Positions 23,471 to 33,365 of a DNA stretch of 64,000 nt are shown here, in pieces; position 1 is the first letter of the stretch; each line of letters opens with the position of its first letter. Source of the DNA: Tetraselmis striata (Eukaryota > Chlorophyta > Chlorodendrophyceae > Chlorodendrales > Chlorodendraceae); assembly GCA_006384855.1 (NCBI GenBank), contig VCJN01003568.1, positions 160,704 to 224,703 of the forward strand. Direction: 5' to 3'. A program made the position numbers and the translations under genes. The notes beneath the pieces are model-generated. The model was given only the letters and a program-made list of their open reading frames with translations. It ran no database searches and was not told where the DNA came from.

Positions 23471-23968
23471 TCAGCAGTCCGGGCTGGAATCTCCATGTTG
23501 GCAGGTGTCTTCTCGAAAAAGATACATCTCGGCTTCAGGCAGTTTGGCTCCTCGCAGCGCACCGTCCCACGCAAGCGTTGAGCTACGAGGCGCGTGTCCA
23601 TCCTGCTGTAGCTCCGCGTCGAACGAGAACTTGTCGATTGCTGGCACGTCATGCATCTCATGCATCACCTTCCATATCTTTTTATTTTGCAACCTGTATG
23701 CGATGATGTCATACCTGTCTTGGGGCTGGCGCCTTCTACCTTCCGAGGCGGTGCTGACATCTATGTTGTGTTGCACGCATGATGCAGCGATCATGGCGTC
23801 GGCTCTCAGGACGAGCTGGCTATCGAAGTCGGCAACCGCATGCTCCATGAGCTCGCGGTGAGTGTGCGTCTCTAGCCACTGCCTACTGAAATTGAAGACA
23901 CTCTTGTCCAGGAGCATGCCTTCCCACACCACAGTCAGTTTCAGTCTGACTTTGTGGTCGTGTGCCAT
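23471..23968 (-). CDS. hypothetical protein fragment, 165 codons
   Basis: An open minus-strand frame starting MAHDHKVRLKLTVVWEGMLL, with mixed residue composition that reads like a real protein (RYDIIAYRLQNKKIWKVMHE). It lies in the same orientation as, and directly upstream of, the LTR-split ORF region, and may be the 5' part of the same gene or element. I recognise no domain. Base composition is lower in GC than the host exons, which hints at a mobile element origin. Confidence 0.35.
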   Translation of the reverse strand: MAHDHKVRLKLTVVWEGMLLDKSVFNFSRQWLETHTHRELMEHAVADFDSQLVLRADAMIAASCVQHNIDVSTASEGRRRQPQDRYDIIAYRLQNKKIWKVMHEMHDVPAIDKFSFDAELQQDGHAPRSSTLAWDGALRGAKLPEAEMYLFREDTCQHGDSSPDC

Positions 23969-24191
23969 CCTTGGTGGCGATGGCGGGCCAAGTTGGGCCA
24001 GCGGGAGGTAGCGCGTGAATGACCATCATGGCGCAGCCCCGCCGCCGCTTCATAGTACGGTATCGTTTGCCTGGATGATATAGATACCGTTGCCAGCGCA
24101 CGCGGTGCGGCGGTGAGAGATCTAGCTCAGGCCACCAGCCGCTCAGCACTGCTTTAGTACTGAAATGCAAGTTTCGACCCCAAATTAAAGA

Positions 24192-24192
24192 T

Positions 24193-24220
<28 letters not shown>
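24192..24220. repeat. poly-C run
   Basis: A nearly uninterrupted run of about 29 C, outside any gene that I can model on this strand. Confidence 0.9.
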
Positions 24221-24223
<3 letters not shown>

Positions 24224-24394
24224 AGTCTCCGGAAATCCGGTACCTAAAACATATCATTAATGGTAACTGCCTTATAGCGGCTTCGCCGCTTATTTGAGAA
24301 AATAGGGAGGCTGGGCCCCCTATCCTTGTATACGGTTCATCGATTCGCATGTTAAATATATGCGTACGTGTTGCACATACCAGTAGTCGCGACA

Positions 24395-24475
24395 AGGTAC
24401 ATCCCTCATCCGCTCGGTTGAGCGGTCGTCTCGTATGCGAGAGACCCGGGTTTGATTCCTGGCCGATGTACTTCG
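24395..24475 (+). mobile_element. tRNA-like head of a SINE, or tRNA pseudogene
   Basis: GTACATC and GATGTAC could pair as an acceptor-like stem. A D-arm-like GCTCGGTTGAGCGGTCG is followed by an anticodon-like hairpin GTCTC...GAGAC with an 8-base loop, a T-arm CCGGG...CCTGG, and a B-box-like GGTTTGATTCC one base from consensus. The irregular anticodon loop and T-loop argue against a working tRNA. RNA polymerase III-type boxes with a GC-rich tail fit a SINE head. Confidence 0.45.
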
Positions 24476-24932
24476 GCAATATCGGCCCGGCGTGTCCCGG
24501 GTTTACCCGGTTGATGCATTAGCCCTTCGGGGTTCGAATGAGGCAATGGTCTACGGGCTATGCCAGACTCACGACTGCAGTTGGCGCACGAGGTCAAGTG
24601 CTGGGGCGGCTTATTCGGCCGATGTCGCGGGGCGAACTTTAACGGTAGTCGCATTTTAGATTTCGCACGTTGTACAGTATCCTGACTGTATTCCATAAAA
24701 AAATTCCATTATTCTTGACAGACGGACGGACGCAGGGACCCGCCCGCTTTCGATGTCGTACATGAGTCGAGAAGGTACCCGGTACCTGATAACCATCGAC
24801 GGAACATAGATTTACCCAAGGAGGCACGATTTGCCAAAGAATGTCAGCTCGCTTACATTGGAGGCTAAGACGAGAACCACAGGCTTGGCCTGGGTGTCTC
24901 CTAGCGCAGAAAGATGGCTGTGGGTGGGTGGG

Positions 24933-25108
24933 TGCGCGAGCCGGTTGAGGCGAGCGCAAAGCAGAGAGTGCCGGTGCCCGAGGGCGGATCCCTCAGGTCG
25001 TGGTGCTGGTGCGGGCCGGCAGGCCCCAGTCCGTGCGCCGACCGCGGGGATCGTGCGCAGTACAACATTGCTAAGTACTGTAAACCTCTAGATGACTACA
25101 TCTGACCA
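24933..25108 (-). repeat. 3' LTR (176 bp) of a Gag-only element
   Basis: Near-identical to 26491-26666. Read on the minus strand it begins TGGTCAGATG and ends GGCTCGCGCA (TG...CA). It lies downstream of the Gag-like ORF. The sequence TTTACCCAAGGAGGCACG abuts it on the right and also occurs at 24811, implying a further partial copy of the element's 3' end. Confidence 0.85.
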
Positions 25109-25192
25109 TTTACCCAAGGAGGCACGATTTGCCAGAGAAGAAAGCCAAAGGCTTGCACAGGTAGCGAAGTGTAGCGGCCGGACGGGGACGAG

Positions 25193-26446
25193 TTAGCAGC
25201 AGAAACGCAGCATAGCAGCTCGCTGCCGAGGCCGCGCCTTTGCGCAACCTGTGCGATGCCCACGCGACACTGGGGGGCGGCTGGGCGCCCGCCGCCAGGC
25301 GGGCGTCCCGCAGCCAGTCAGTGGGAGTGGCTGAAAAGGACCAAGCGGCGGAAAGCTCCAGCGGGGAGACGCTCCAAAACTTGGTCGGCAGGCCGGCGCC
25401 GGAGAGAGGTCGGCAAGAAGGTGGGGCTCGGCCGCCATCGACACCGTCCAGGGCGCTCCAGAGCCCGGGCGCGGGCGCCGTGCGTGGGACGGGCGGCCCA
25501 GGTACTGTACACTGTACTGCAGTGACGGCCGTACCGCCAGGGATTGGCCGCAGGCCTTAGCATAACAGCGAAGATAATGGTACTTGTCGTACGCTGTCAG
25601 ACCCCGCTGCTCCGCGAGGCCGCGGGCGGCGGTGTCGTCGGTCAGAATCCACAAGCGAGGCTCGTCGCCGTCGCGTGGGGGTGGCTCCAGACCGGAAAGG
25701 GCGACTTGACCGAAGTAGGCGTAGTCGACGTACTCGAGCTCGGTGTCGAGTGCGTCCAGCTCAGCAGGAAGGGGCTCTTGCGCTCCTTGCTCACCACCCT
25801 CGGGCGCAGGCGCGCCCGCGGGAATGGCTGGCTGGGTGCCTTCGGGAGGCGGCGATAGCACGGGAGGAGCCAGTCGAGCGAGTAAGGCGGCCGTAGCCGC
25901 CTCGAACTGCTCGGCCAGCCGCTTCTCCAGGGCTATTGCTTGGGCCGTCAGGCGTTTTGCCAATTCGGTGTCGTCGCCGGTCAGAATCCACAAGCGAGGC
26001 TCGTCGCCGTCGCGTGGGGGTGGCTCCAGACCGGAAGGGGGGACTTGACCGAAGTAGGCGAAGTCGACGTACTCGAGCTCGGTGTCGAGTGCGTCTAGCT
26101 CAGCAGGAAGGGGCTCTTGCGCTCCTTGCTCACCACCCTCGGGCGTAGGCGCGCCCGCGGGAATGGCTGGCTGGGTGCCTTTGGGAGGAGGCGATAGCAC
26201 GGGAGGGGCCAGTCGAGCGAGTAAGGCGGCCGTAGCCGCCTCGAACTGCTCGGCCAGCCGCTTCTCCAGGGCTTCCGCTTGGGCCGTCAGGCGTTTCTCC
26301 AATTCCGCGATGGATGCCGCAGTGGCGCCGCCCCGGGCGTCGTCGACTAGGGCGTCTTCCAGTACAGGACGAGGGGGCATCCTGCTGTCGCGGGGTGGGG
26401 AAGGTGTAGCGTCTCGGGAGGCTGAGGCTCGGGTCCGAGTCGTCAT
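25193..26446 (-). CDS. Gag-like coiled-coil protein of a non-autonomous LTR element (TR-GAG type)
   Basis: A 417-aa ORF from ATG (26444-26446), starting 45 bases inside the 5' LTR. It contains a heptad-rich segment (KRLTAQAEALEKRLAEQFEA) followed by a proline-rich linker and an acidic stretch with LDTELEYVD. The whole 113-residue module is duplicated in tandem (339 bp). No zinc knuckle, protease, RT or integrase is present. Size, position between LTRs and coiled-coil content fit a Gag-only (TR-GAG) element that depends on another retrotransposon for enzymes. The C-terminal ~100 residues are Arg/Pro-rich and may be out of frame relative to the ancestral protein. Confidence 0.6.
   Translation of the reverse strand: MTTRTRASASRDATPSPPRDSRMPPRPVLEDALVDDARGGATAASIAELEKRLTAQAEALEKRLAEQFEAATAALLARLAPPVLSPPPKGTQPAIPAGAPTPEGGEQGAQEPLPAELDALDTELEYVDFAYFGQVPPSGLEPPPRDGDEPRLWILTGDDTELAKRLTAQAIALEKRLAEQFEAATAALLARLAPPVLSPPPEGTQPAIPAGAPAPEGGEQGAQEPLPAELDALDTELEYVDYAYFGQVALSGLEPPPRDGDEPRLWILTDDTAARGLAEQRGLTAYDKYHYLRCYAKACGQSLAVRPSLQYSVQYLGRPSHARRPRPGSGAPWTVSMAAEPHLLADLSPAPACRPSFGASPRWSFPPLGPFQPLPLTGCGTPAWRRAPSRPPVSRGHRTGCAKARPRQRAAMLRFCC
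25640..26318. repeat. 339-bp tandem duplication inside the Gag-like ORF
   Basis: The sequence beginning GTCAGAATCCACAAGCGAGG at 25641 recurs at 25980, and the two 339-bp copies differ at only a few positions. The period is a multiple of three, so the frame stays open and the coiled-coil module is doubled. Confidence 0.9.
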
Positions 26447-26490
26447 AGAGTAAGCTGACACTCTGCTCGACTGCTAGAGTCGAGACTGCT

Positions 26491-26666
26491 TGCGCGAGCC
26501 GGTTGAGGCGAGCGCAAAGCAGAGAGTGCCGGTGCCCGAGGGCGGATCCCTCAGGTCGTGGTGCTGGTGCGGGCCGGCAGGCCCCAGTCCGTGCGCCGAC
26601 CGCGGGGATCGTGCGCAGTACAACATTGCTAAGTACTGTAAACCTCTAGATGACTACATCTGACCA
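26491..26666 (-). repeat. 5' LTR (176 bp) of the Gag-only element
   Basis: Partner of 24933-25108. The two LTRs bracket a 1.38 kb interior. The outer flanks (GTGGG on the left, TATAA on the right) do not match, so no target duplication is visible; the element may have rearranged or recombined. Confidence 0.85.
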
Positions 26667-27187
26667 TATAAATGCAGGTGTATACAGGAACATGAAGAGA
26701 TCTAAATAAATGATGAGATGGTAGTGCGCATACGTAAAAGGACTGATGTGACATGAAGGTAACTCGCACGACGACGAATAATAATAAGGATTAAGTAAAG
26801 GTAGGAGTAAGCCTTACCAGGTCTCCGATTCGTGCTGCGTCGTCATTATCTCGAGCGTTAAGATCACACCCACCCCGACTTACAGAGTCGTCCTGGCAGG
26901 CAGTTGCTATTTAAACAGGTACATCCAACTCTACTTCGACCTTAGGTGCTCGTACCAGTAGCTCCCTCTCTCGGTATAAGCACAGCGCAGGTATAGCACC
27001 GGGACAGCTACGGGTACCGTACTCGTACTACTGCGCCGACTGCAACGACCGCCGCCCGCTACGACGGGTACCTGTTCGTGCGTATATTCGTAAGGATCAG
27101 GTTGCCCAACTTGATCAGTCCGCGTCTCCGCGACGTCTCATTTGCTTGCGCAGTCTCGAAACAAGCGGCCAGATCAGCACCCTAGAC
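26667..27187 (+). promoter_or_regulatory. upstream region of the Ser/Thr kinase gene
   Basis: About 520 bases without an ORF, between the LTR element and the kinase start codon. A TATAAAT motif lies at 26667-26673, directly against the LTR. Whether it or a later site is the real promoter cannot be told from sequence. Confidence 0.3.
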
Positions 27188-30100
27188 ATGAATCCTGCGC
27201 CTCCACAAGGCACCGAGGCGGCGATGGCTCCCCCCGCAGTGCAAGGTGTCTCGTGCCCGCCGAGTATGAAGAGGGTCAAGTGGCACCTCGCGGACTATAA
27301 ACCCATCCGCGAACTGTACGAGGTGCGTGCTGCTTGCTGCTGCTGGCTTTCCGAACTGCGACACCCTTGTGTGACTGCAGCTTAAAGACTGCAATCGAAT
27401 TGCCATCGGCCATCCTCAGCGCCATCAGCTGGTCGTGTATCCGCTCGTTTGCACGCTCGTTGTATGTGGTAATATTCGCGCGCCCTCAGTCATAATACGA
27501 CATTGTGATAAATAGTACACTAATATTACACCCCCCCCCCCCCCCCCCCCCCCCCCCGCCGCCCTCGCTACCTCCCGGGCGCCTGTGCAGGGTGAGTACT
27601 CGTTGGTTGTGGAGGCGCAGTGCCGCCACTCTCGCCTGCCCGTTGTGCTCAAGATGTACGTCAAGGAGGGTCTCAACCCTGTATACCGTCGACAAATCGA
27701 ACGCGAGGTTCTCACTCACTCCAAGCTCAGCCACCGGCACATCATCGATTTTTATGGTGCCTTCGAGGACGACTACTGCTACTACCTCGTCCTGGAGCCT
27801 GCTGCCGGGGTGAGTTGCCTCTGATGAGCTGCGTGTGTAAGTTCACGGCGTTCGCGGGGCAGTCGCATTATATTTGCAGCACTGACACATGCAGTTTCGC
27901 CGTTTCTGGTTTGTCCTGCCAAACAATCTGGCAGCAATAGTAGGTGCACAAAATTCATGTGGGATAACGTGTGGGGTTCAAACGAGCGAGGACGGAGTCG
28001 ACTCGTTGCTGCGACTGTTTTGCTGATAGTCATTTCCGCAAATTGCTTATAATATAACGCTGATGTTATTGCTGTCCCTGGCCGCCGCCCCTTTCTCGTC
28101 AGGACCTCTTCGATGCACATCACGCTCGAAACACGCTCTGGTCGGAGCAAGAAGTCACGAACGTTGTAGTGCTTCCGCTGCTCCGTGCGCTGTTGTACCT
28201 GCACCAAAAGGTAGGTGAAGAGTACCGGATGCCTGCCTGGTGCTTCTATGTTGGAGTGTGGGTGCTGTGTAGGTATACCACCAGCAGGTTTTGCGAGGCG
28301 AAGGGAGCTCCGAACGGGGGGGGGGGGGGGGGGGGGGGGCGGGGCACCGCGGGCCATTGTTTGTTGCATGGTTCCGACATGGCGGTCTCGGGGCACTGGG
28401 CTGAACGATGTGTGTATATGGGGGGGGGGGGGGGGGGGGGTCAATGAGGTTCTTCTTGTAATCGAAGCTCTTAGCAGTTATGGCGATTATATAACTTACA
28501 GCTTTATTCCCGGCGGCAGTTTAAACAACCGCACTGGCCAGCCCGTCTCACGGCCCGACTACACGAACTCGCGCAGGCCCGCGGCTACGTCCGTGTAATA
28601 GCATGTGACCGTTTGAAGGCCATACAGTAGCGACAATAAATGTGACCAGTATTATAATGTGATAAGTGGTCCCTCGCAGACAAACGCTTCCTTCAATGCC
28701 GAACTCCTCGGTATGGCGTCCTTGGGCTGACTGGGCCGCGCCCGTTTAACAGGGACTGATCCATCGAGACATCAAGCCAGAGAATGTTTTGCTCACACGC
28801 GATGGCATCTTGAAACTGGCCGACTTCGGCGTTGTCGTGAACAAATTCGAGGAGCGCCCAGTCAGCCGGGCAGGAACAACTCAGTACATGGCACCGGTGC
28901 GCTCCTAGTCCGCCCTATGTCCAAACCCTACATGCCACCGCAGCTCAGGGAAGCCCCCGCCCACACCCAGCTGCAACAGTAATGACAACAGCGCAGTCGC
29001 CACATCTCCTATCACTATTCTGGGTAACTGTTCTACCGCTGGACTCGATGGCGCTGCTGCCACAGCCTACCGAGCGTTAATTCCTGGATTGCGTGTCGCC
29101 CTTCCAGGAGATTATCAGGAACCCGCTCAAGCCAACACCGGATGCGTTCAAAGACCGCGAGGATCTTGCGTATGATGAGAAGGTAGGGGCCACTCACATC
29201 CCTGTCACACACAACAAGTGTGAGCGCGGCAAGGGGGAGTTGAGCTTTCGCCCCAATGACTTCCTGACCACACCCCGACGTGTGAACGCCCATCAGGTTG
29301 ACATATGGAGCGCGGGTGTGATGATCTACGAGCTGCTGTATGGGGCCCCGCCTTTCGGGAATCCACAGCACACTGCTGCAGAGATTTTGAGTCTCAGAAT
29401 CAGCGCCGTGGATCTGCGGCATCCGTCCCACATCCGCCAGCTCTCTCCCGGTGCGTACGGCTGCTGCGTGTCCTCACACGTTGGTTTGCTCAGCCCTATA
29501 TGCATCCTTCTCACTGCAGCCGGCTCCAAGTCGTTGCCCAGCCTACTAACATGCGCATGTTTGACAGAACAGCTGCTCTGCGCGAGTTTTGCACATGTTA
29601 ACACAGTAAATTGCCCCCATCCCCCCCCCCCCCCCCCCCCCCCCACAGAGGCCAAGGATTTTCTCGACACCTGCATCAGAAAGCAACCGGAAGGTCGCCG
29701 CTGCGCCACTGAGCTCTTGTTCCACGATTGGCTGCAACTGAAGGGTGGACAACTCCATAGCCGCAGACCCTGCCGAAGCTTCTCAATGCCCCAGGTGCGG
29801 CCGTTGCTGATCCCACAGGGCAATGGTGGTCCAGCTCCAGGCATGGCACCGCCCGTGGCAGCGGGCCTGCAAACACCACCAGAGCACAAGCCCAGCGGCT
29901 CGCCACCATCACCATTTGCAGCAAAGGCCATCGATGCACGCAGGCCAGTTAGAGAGAGCCGTACCTCGGGCGACCTTTCCACGCGTGTTGAGGCCACCCA
30001 GGCGCGACACACTCGTGCCGACCCCGAGGAACCCCGGCGCCTGCTGGGCACTAGGCGCAACACGCCTCACCCCAAGGCGCGCCTGCCCCCGCGAGTCAGT

Positions 30101-30514
30101 CAGACCAGTCAGCATCTGCCTGACCTCGTCGATCCCAGCAGGCGCCATTTGCACAAGAACGGTAATGCGGCCACCAAAGCTGTCACGAAAGCCGCCGAGA
30201 CATCTAATGTGCAGCGGTCTCACTTCTCTGAGCTCCTCTTTGACAACGGCGGCGCGGCATGTCTGTCCAGCATGTCTAATGGCTCCTCCCTTGGAAGGTC
30301 AGGACACTGGTTCGGATTTCGGAAGTCTATGAAGCTGCCGTCCTTGGTGAAGCGTGGAGCAGAGCACAGCCCGGCAGATATGGCAAAGCTTCAGGCCTCC
30401 AAGCTGAAGACCAGTTTCTACAACGCTGTGAAGATGCTCCCCGCAATTGTGAACAAGCAGCAGGAGAAGGCTGGTGATCTGCCTCCTGGCCGCACTGTGG
30501 GCATGCAGTGTTGA
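27188..30514 (+). CDS. Ser/Thr protein kinase, Aurora-like algal type
   Basis: Seven exons: 27188-27322, 27591-27809, 28103-28210, 28753-28896, 29108-29182, 29297-29450, 29649-30514. All junctions are GT-AG with matching phase; the product is 566 aa. The kinase domain covers about residues 40-306: VVLK (K66), [15 protein letters not shown] (helix C), HRDIKPEN (D160), ADFG (D178), MAPE (200-203), [15 protein letters not shown]. It phosphorylates Ser/Thr, as HRDIKPEN indicates. The glycine loop is atypical: [10 protein letters not shown] lacks GxGxxG. The ~260-residue C-terminal tail is Pro/Ser/Arg-rich and probably disordered, ending in a basic helical stretch ([17 protein letters not shown]). 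The pattern resembles Aurora-like kinases of volvocine algae, but orthology is not established. The ATG at 27188 is the first in frame; an alternative start upstream would need a non-ATG codon. Confidence 0.88.
28317..28440 (+). repeat. two poly-G runs in intron 3 of the kinase gene
   Basis: G runs of about 23 and 20 bases (28317-28340 and 28421-28440) lie in the intron at 28211-28752. They are unusual because the other runs in this gene are C on the coding strand. G-quadruplex formation in the pre-mRNA is possible. Confidence 0.8.
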
Positions 30515-30648
30515 CGGAGAAGACGCATCGTTTAATTTGGGAAAGCTGAATATACCATAATATCAACATCATGACGGCCGTCATGTACCCGCTCGCACTG
30601 GGACGTGTGAGTAAACTGTTGCTCGCTTTTAGTAGGCTGCTGGTGAAC

Positions 30649-30653
30649 TGTAA
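30649..30653 (+). promoter_or_regulatory. putative polyadenylation signal TGTAA
   Basis: TGTAA lies about 135 bases after the TGA stop of the Ser/Thr kinase gene, matching the green-algal poly(A) motif and a normal 3' UTR length. Confidence 0.5.
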
Positions 30654-30889
30654 CAAGAAAGTAAGTGGTATGCGATTGGTGCTGGCTCATGCTGAGTCGT
30701 CATGCATGTCGCTCCTTGACGTCCTCCTCCTCCTCCTCCTCCATTATTTAACGCCGTAGCCCCGCCGGTTTTGGGTTCCCTACATATTAGCGAGCACTGT
30801 TTTGGAGCGCCTTCCCCCCTCGGAGCAGCAAACTCACCAGCATACAAGGGCGGAAAGGGCAGTAATTTCATAGCAACTGCTAATAAAAC

Positions 30890-31185
30890 AAACTAGACGA
30901 AATAGAAATAGAAATGTCTTGCAATAATGTTTGGCTTGTCTTGATAGGAAACTGGCAGATATATCTGTCGTATTATTGCGAATCCGTATTGGAAAGCACT
31001 AACTATATTCTCTGATTGGGTGTTGCCCATTTATTCAATAGAAATGTTATTACATACATTGTTTAAAATAGATAGCAATACAAGACTGCGGACCCATGCA
31101 CGATGATGAGGTTGTGTTACTAACGAGTACTAGTTGCTACATCGTTTATATTTGCACAGGAAACCAACTTACAAATTTCAGCATA
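30890..31185 (+). repeat. intergenic copy of the AT-rich repeat family
   Basis: Shares TATTGCGAATC, GAAAGCACTAA, TTGCCCATTTATT and the AGCAATACAAGACTGCGGAC block with the copies in introns 9, 13 and 17 of the first gene. It is more diverged and probably truncated at the 3' end. Confidence 0.6.
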
Positions 31186-31464
31186 ATGTTTAACACGCCT
31201 TAGACACCCTACACAACCCTGCGTCATCCAGGCACATACAGGGCCTCCTGCAGGGCATGCAGGGGCGTACAAAACCCACCGTTAGGTCCTTGAGGAGGTC
31301 CCCTGGGCGGGGTGGTGATAGTTGTTAACCAAATTGGCCGTCGCGACAGGTGATGGCCCAATGTAAGATCAGCAAAAATTCAAACTCAAACCGCTACCGC
31401 CAAACCAGCCCCCTCCTTCGTACAGCAGCCCAGAGCAGCCCCACCAGCCACCCCGTGTTGCACA

Positions 31465-32994
31465 ATGGCGTTCAAGAAGAACCACGGGAAGAGGCCTGAC
31501 TCCCGTACCAAGAAGGAGGGAAGGACGATGCGAGCAAGTCGGCAGCAAAGGTGCCAGAGATCGGCATCAAGCCGCCTCCCAGGGCGGCCAACAATATCCT
31601 CCTACTCGCTGGGCGGCGACCTCTGCTTCCTGTCGGAGCTCTATGGCCTGGCTGGGTCTGCCAGCAATCGCCCGTGCCATCTCTGCTACTTTCACATATC
31701 GAAGTTGGGCTAGCTGAAGGAGCAGTGGGGCGGAAAGCTAGCAGGTAGGCAGGAGCTACATGTACATCTCCGACATGTACACCTTCGCCCACATGTGGGG
31801 GGAGGAATACGGGTTGACAAAGGCATACAAATGCCCGTACTGCAACGTAAGACCCCCCCCCCCCCGCCCGGTATGCCAATGATGCATGGACAAGGGAATA
31901 CACCATTTTGACATTGATGTGTTGCTGTGCTGCAGAAAACTATTACAAAGGACCAGCGCCGGGAACCCCAAAACAAGGCCGCGTACACGGTGCTTCTGGC
32001 CAGCCACTCCATGCACCGCCCAGGCGAGGCAGCGCACCTGCCCATCGATCCATGGGATGCACCTCCAGACAGTCTACATGGCGTCACCAACAATCTCGTC
32101 AATTTTGTCTTTATCGCCATCATTTGCGATTGCGCCAGCAATGCGCAAGGCGATGCGATCTGCATGTGGCTTTATGATTGACCGCTTCGGCGTCAGGGCA
32201 GACACGCTAAACATCAACAAGGATGCAGAGCGCGGGCCATCCAAGAAGGTGCAGAAGTGGACCGGGCAGGAGTACTGGAATGTGCTGGCGCACGTAACTC
32301 ACATGCTATCCATGGTGCTACCCTGGGCCACCCCACGGCCGAGGAGTACTTGGCCTGCTACCGCAAATTCTTCCACGTGATCGCCATCTGGATGATCGAC
32401 AGCATTGAGCAAAGTCAGTGGGCAGCAGCATTGGGCGAGGCACTCGAGAAGGCGAGTCAGGAATGGCTCCGTGCGTTCATGCTGGTGCCGAGCTCCAAGG
32501 ACGTCACGCCCACCATGCACACGGTCGTCGATCGCTACGGCGACCTGGTGCAGAGGCTATGCCCCATCATCGTTCACTGCAGGAAGGGCATGGAACACAA
32601 ACACAAGCCCGCCAAGCGAGAGAGGAGGGAGCCTACGAACTACAGAGACTACAATTCGGAGTACTGCAGCCCCTTCTCCACTGTAATCATACATTGCAGC
32701 ATCCGCTTGCTCGCCAAGCACTGGGTGCACGTCACCATCCATGGGGCGGACAGCAACACGCGCCGCAAGCATGACGCATGGGCTACCTGCGTAGATCGAC
32801 TCAACACAGATGTCATCAGCGAAGGCGGCAACTTGGTGACAGAGACAAAAGTGCGCAACACATACGCAGGCAAGCCAGTTAAGGCGAGGCGAGACAGTCT
32901 GCTGGACGAGGTTGCGCGGATGCAGAATGAGTGGTTGGACAAAATGCATGCGTGTGGCTGGGACATCAACCATGACGAGTTTCTTAATAAATGA
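31465..32994 (+). pseudogene. transposase-like gene, multi-exon or frameshifted
   Basis: Plus-strand segments in successive frames. 31465-31713 contains GGDLCFLSELYGLAGSASN followed by PCHLC. A segment ends CPYCN at 31846, then comes a GT-AG intron with a poly-C tract (31847-31935), then KDQRREPQNKAAYTV and DPWDAPPDSLHGVTNNLVNF. Around 32180-32310 lies DRFGVRADTLNINKDAERG, and 32257-32994 is open to TGA with HCRKGMEHKHKPAKRERR. The GD-x-x-FL...G...PC-x-x-C motif followed by a LHG helix recalls large uncharacterised eukaryotic DDE-type transposases. That assignment is by motif memory only. Frame changes near 32150 and 32320 may be introns or decay. Confidence 0.4.
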
Positions 32995-33119
32995 AGTGTA
33001 AAAATAAATGTGTAGTTACACCTCTCCCACCTCCACGCCTAGTTAGCATGGTGTTGCTGCATTCCGCACTGCCCAGTTTCGTACCCTATCCACCACTGTT
33101 GACATCGCTGCTGGTACAC

Positions 33120-33210
33120 TACTGCATATGTACAATGTAGCTAGGGTATGCCTTAGTACTTTAGTGGCGCGTATCCTCATTGATGGCCCCCGATATATAG
33201 CACAGCGCGC
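33120..33210. repeat. direct repeat, second copy at 33985-34057
   Basis: Both copies contain ACAATGTAGCTAGGG, ATGCCTTAGTACTTTAG and ATCCTCATTGATGG, then AGCACAGCGCGCGCA. The second copy is interrupted directly afterwards by the LINE fragment. The segment 33366-33984 between them holds no gene that I recognise. Confidence 0.7.
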
Positions 33211-33211
33211 G

Positions 33212-33365
33212 CACTAGGCACCGCAACGCCTGCCTAGACGCGTGCGACGCCCAGGCGGGCATGGTCACTTCTCAGAATTCCGCCACTCTCCGTGCTTCAC
33301 GCTCCCTCCCACAGTCCCCGGCTCGCGCCACGATCCGAACGGCGGGATGGTAGGGACGCAGCGCA
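33212..33365 (+). repeat. dispersed repeat, second copy at 41926-42092
   Basis: Starts CACTAGGCACCGCAACGCCT in both places and continues collinearly through GGTCACTTCTC, CACTCTCC(A/G)TGCTTCACGCT and CAGTCCCCGGCTCGCG to GGTAGGGACGC. It is likely the terminus of a transposable element, but its ends are not defined. Confidence 0.7.

Noticed and set aside
24395..24475. Functional tRNA gene
   Set aside because: The anticodon loop has eight bases, T-loop C56 is replaced and two acceptor pairs fail, so it is a SINE head or pseudogene at best.
26667..26673. TATAAAT as a firm kinase promoter
   Set aside because: It lies 515 bases from the start codon and abuts an LTR. There is no independent support, so it is only mentioned under the upstream region.
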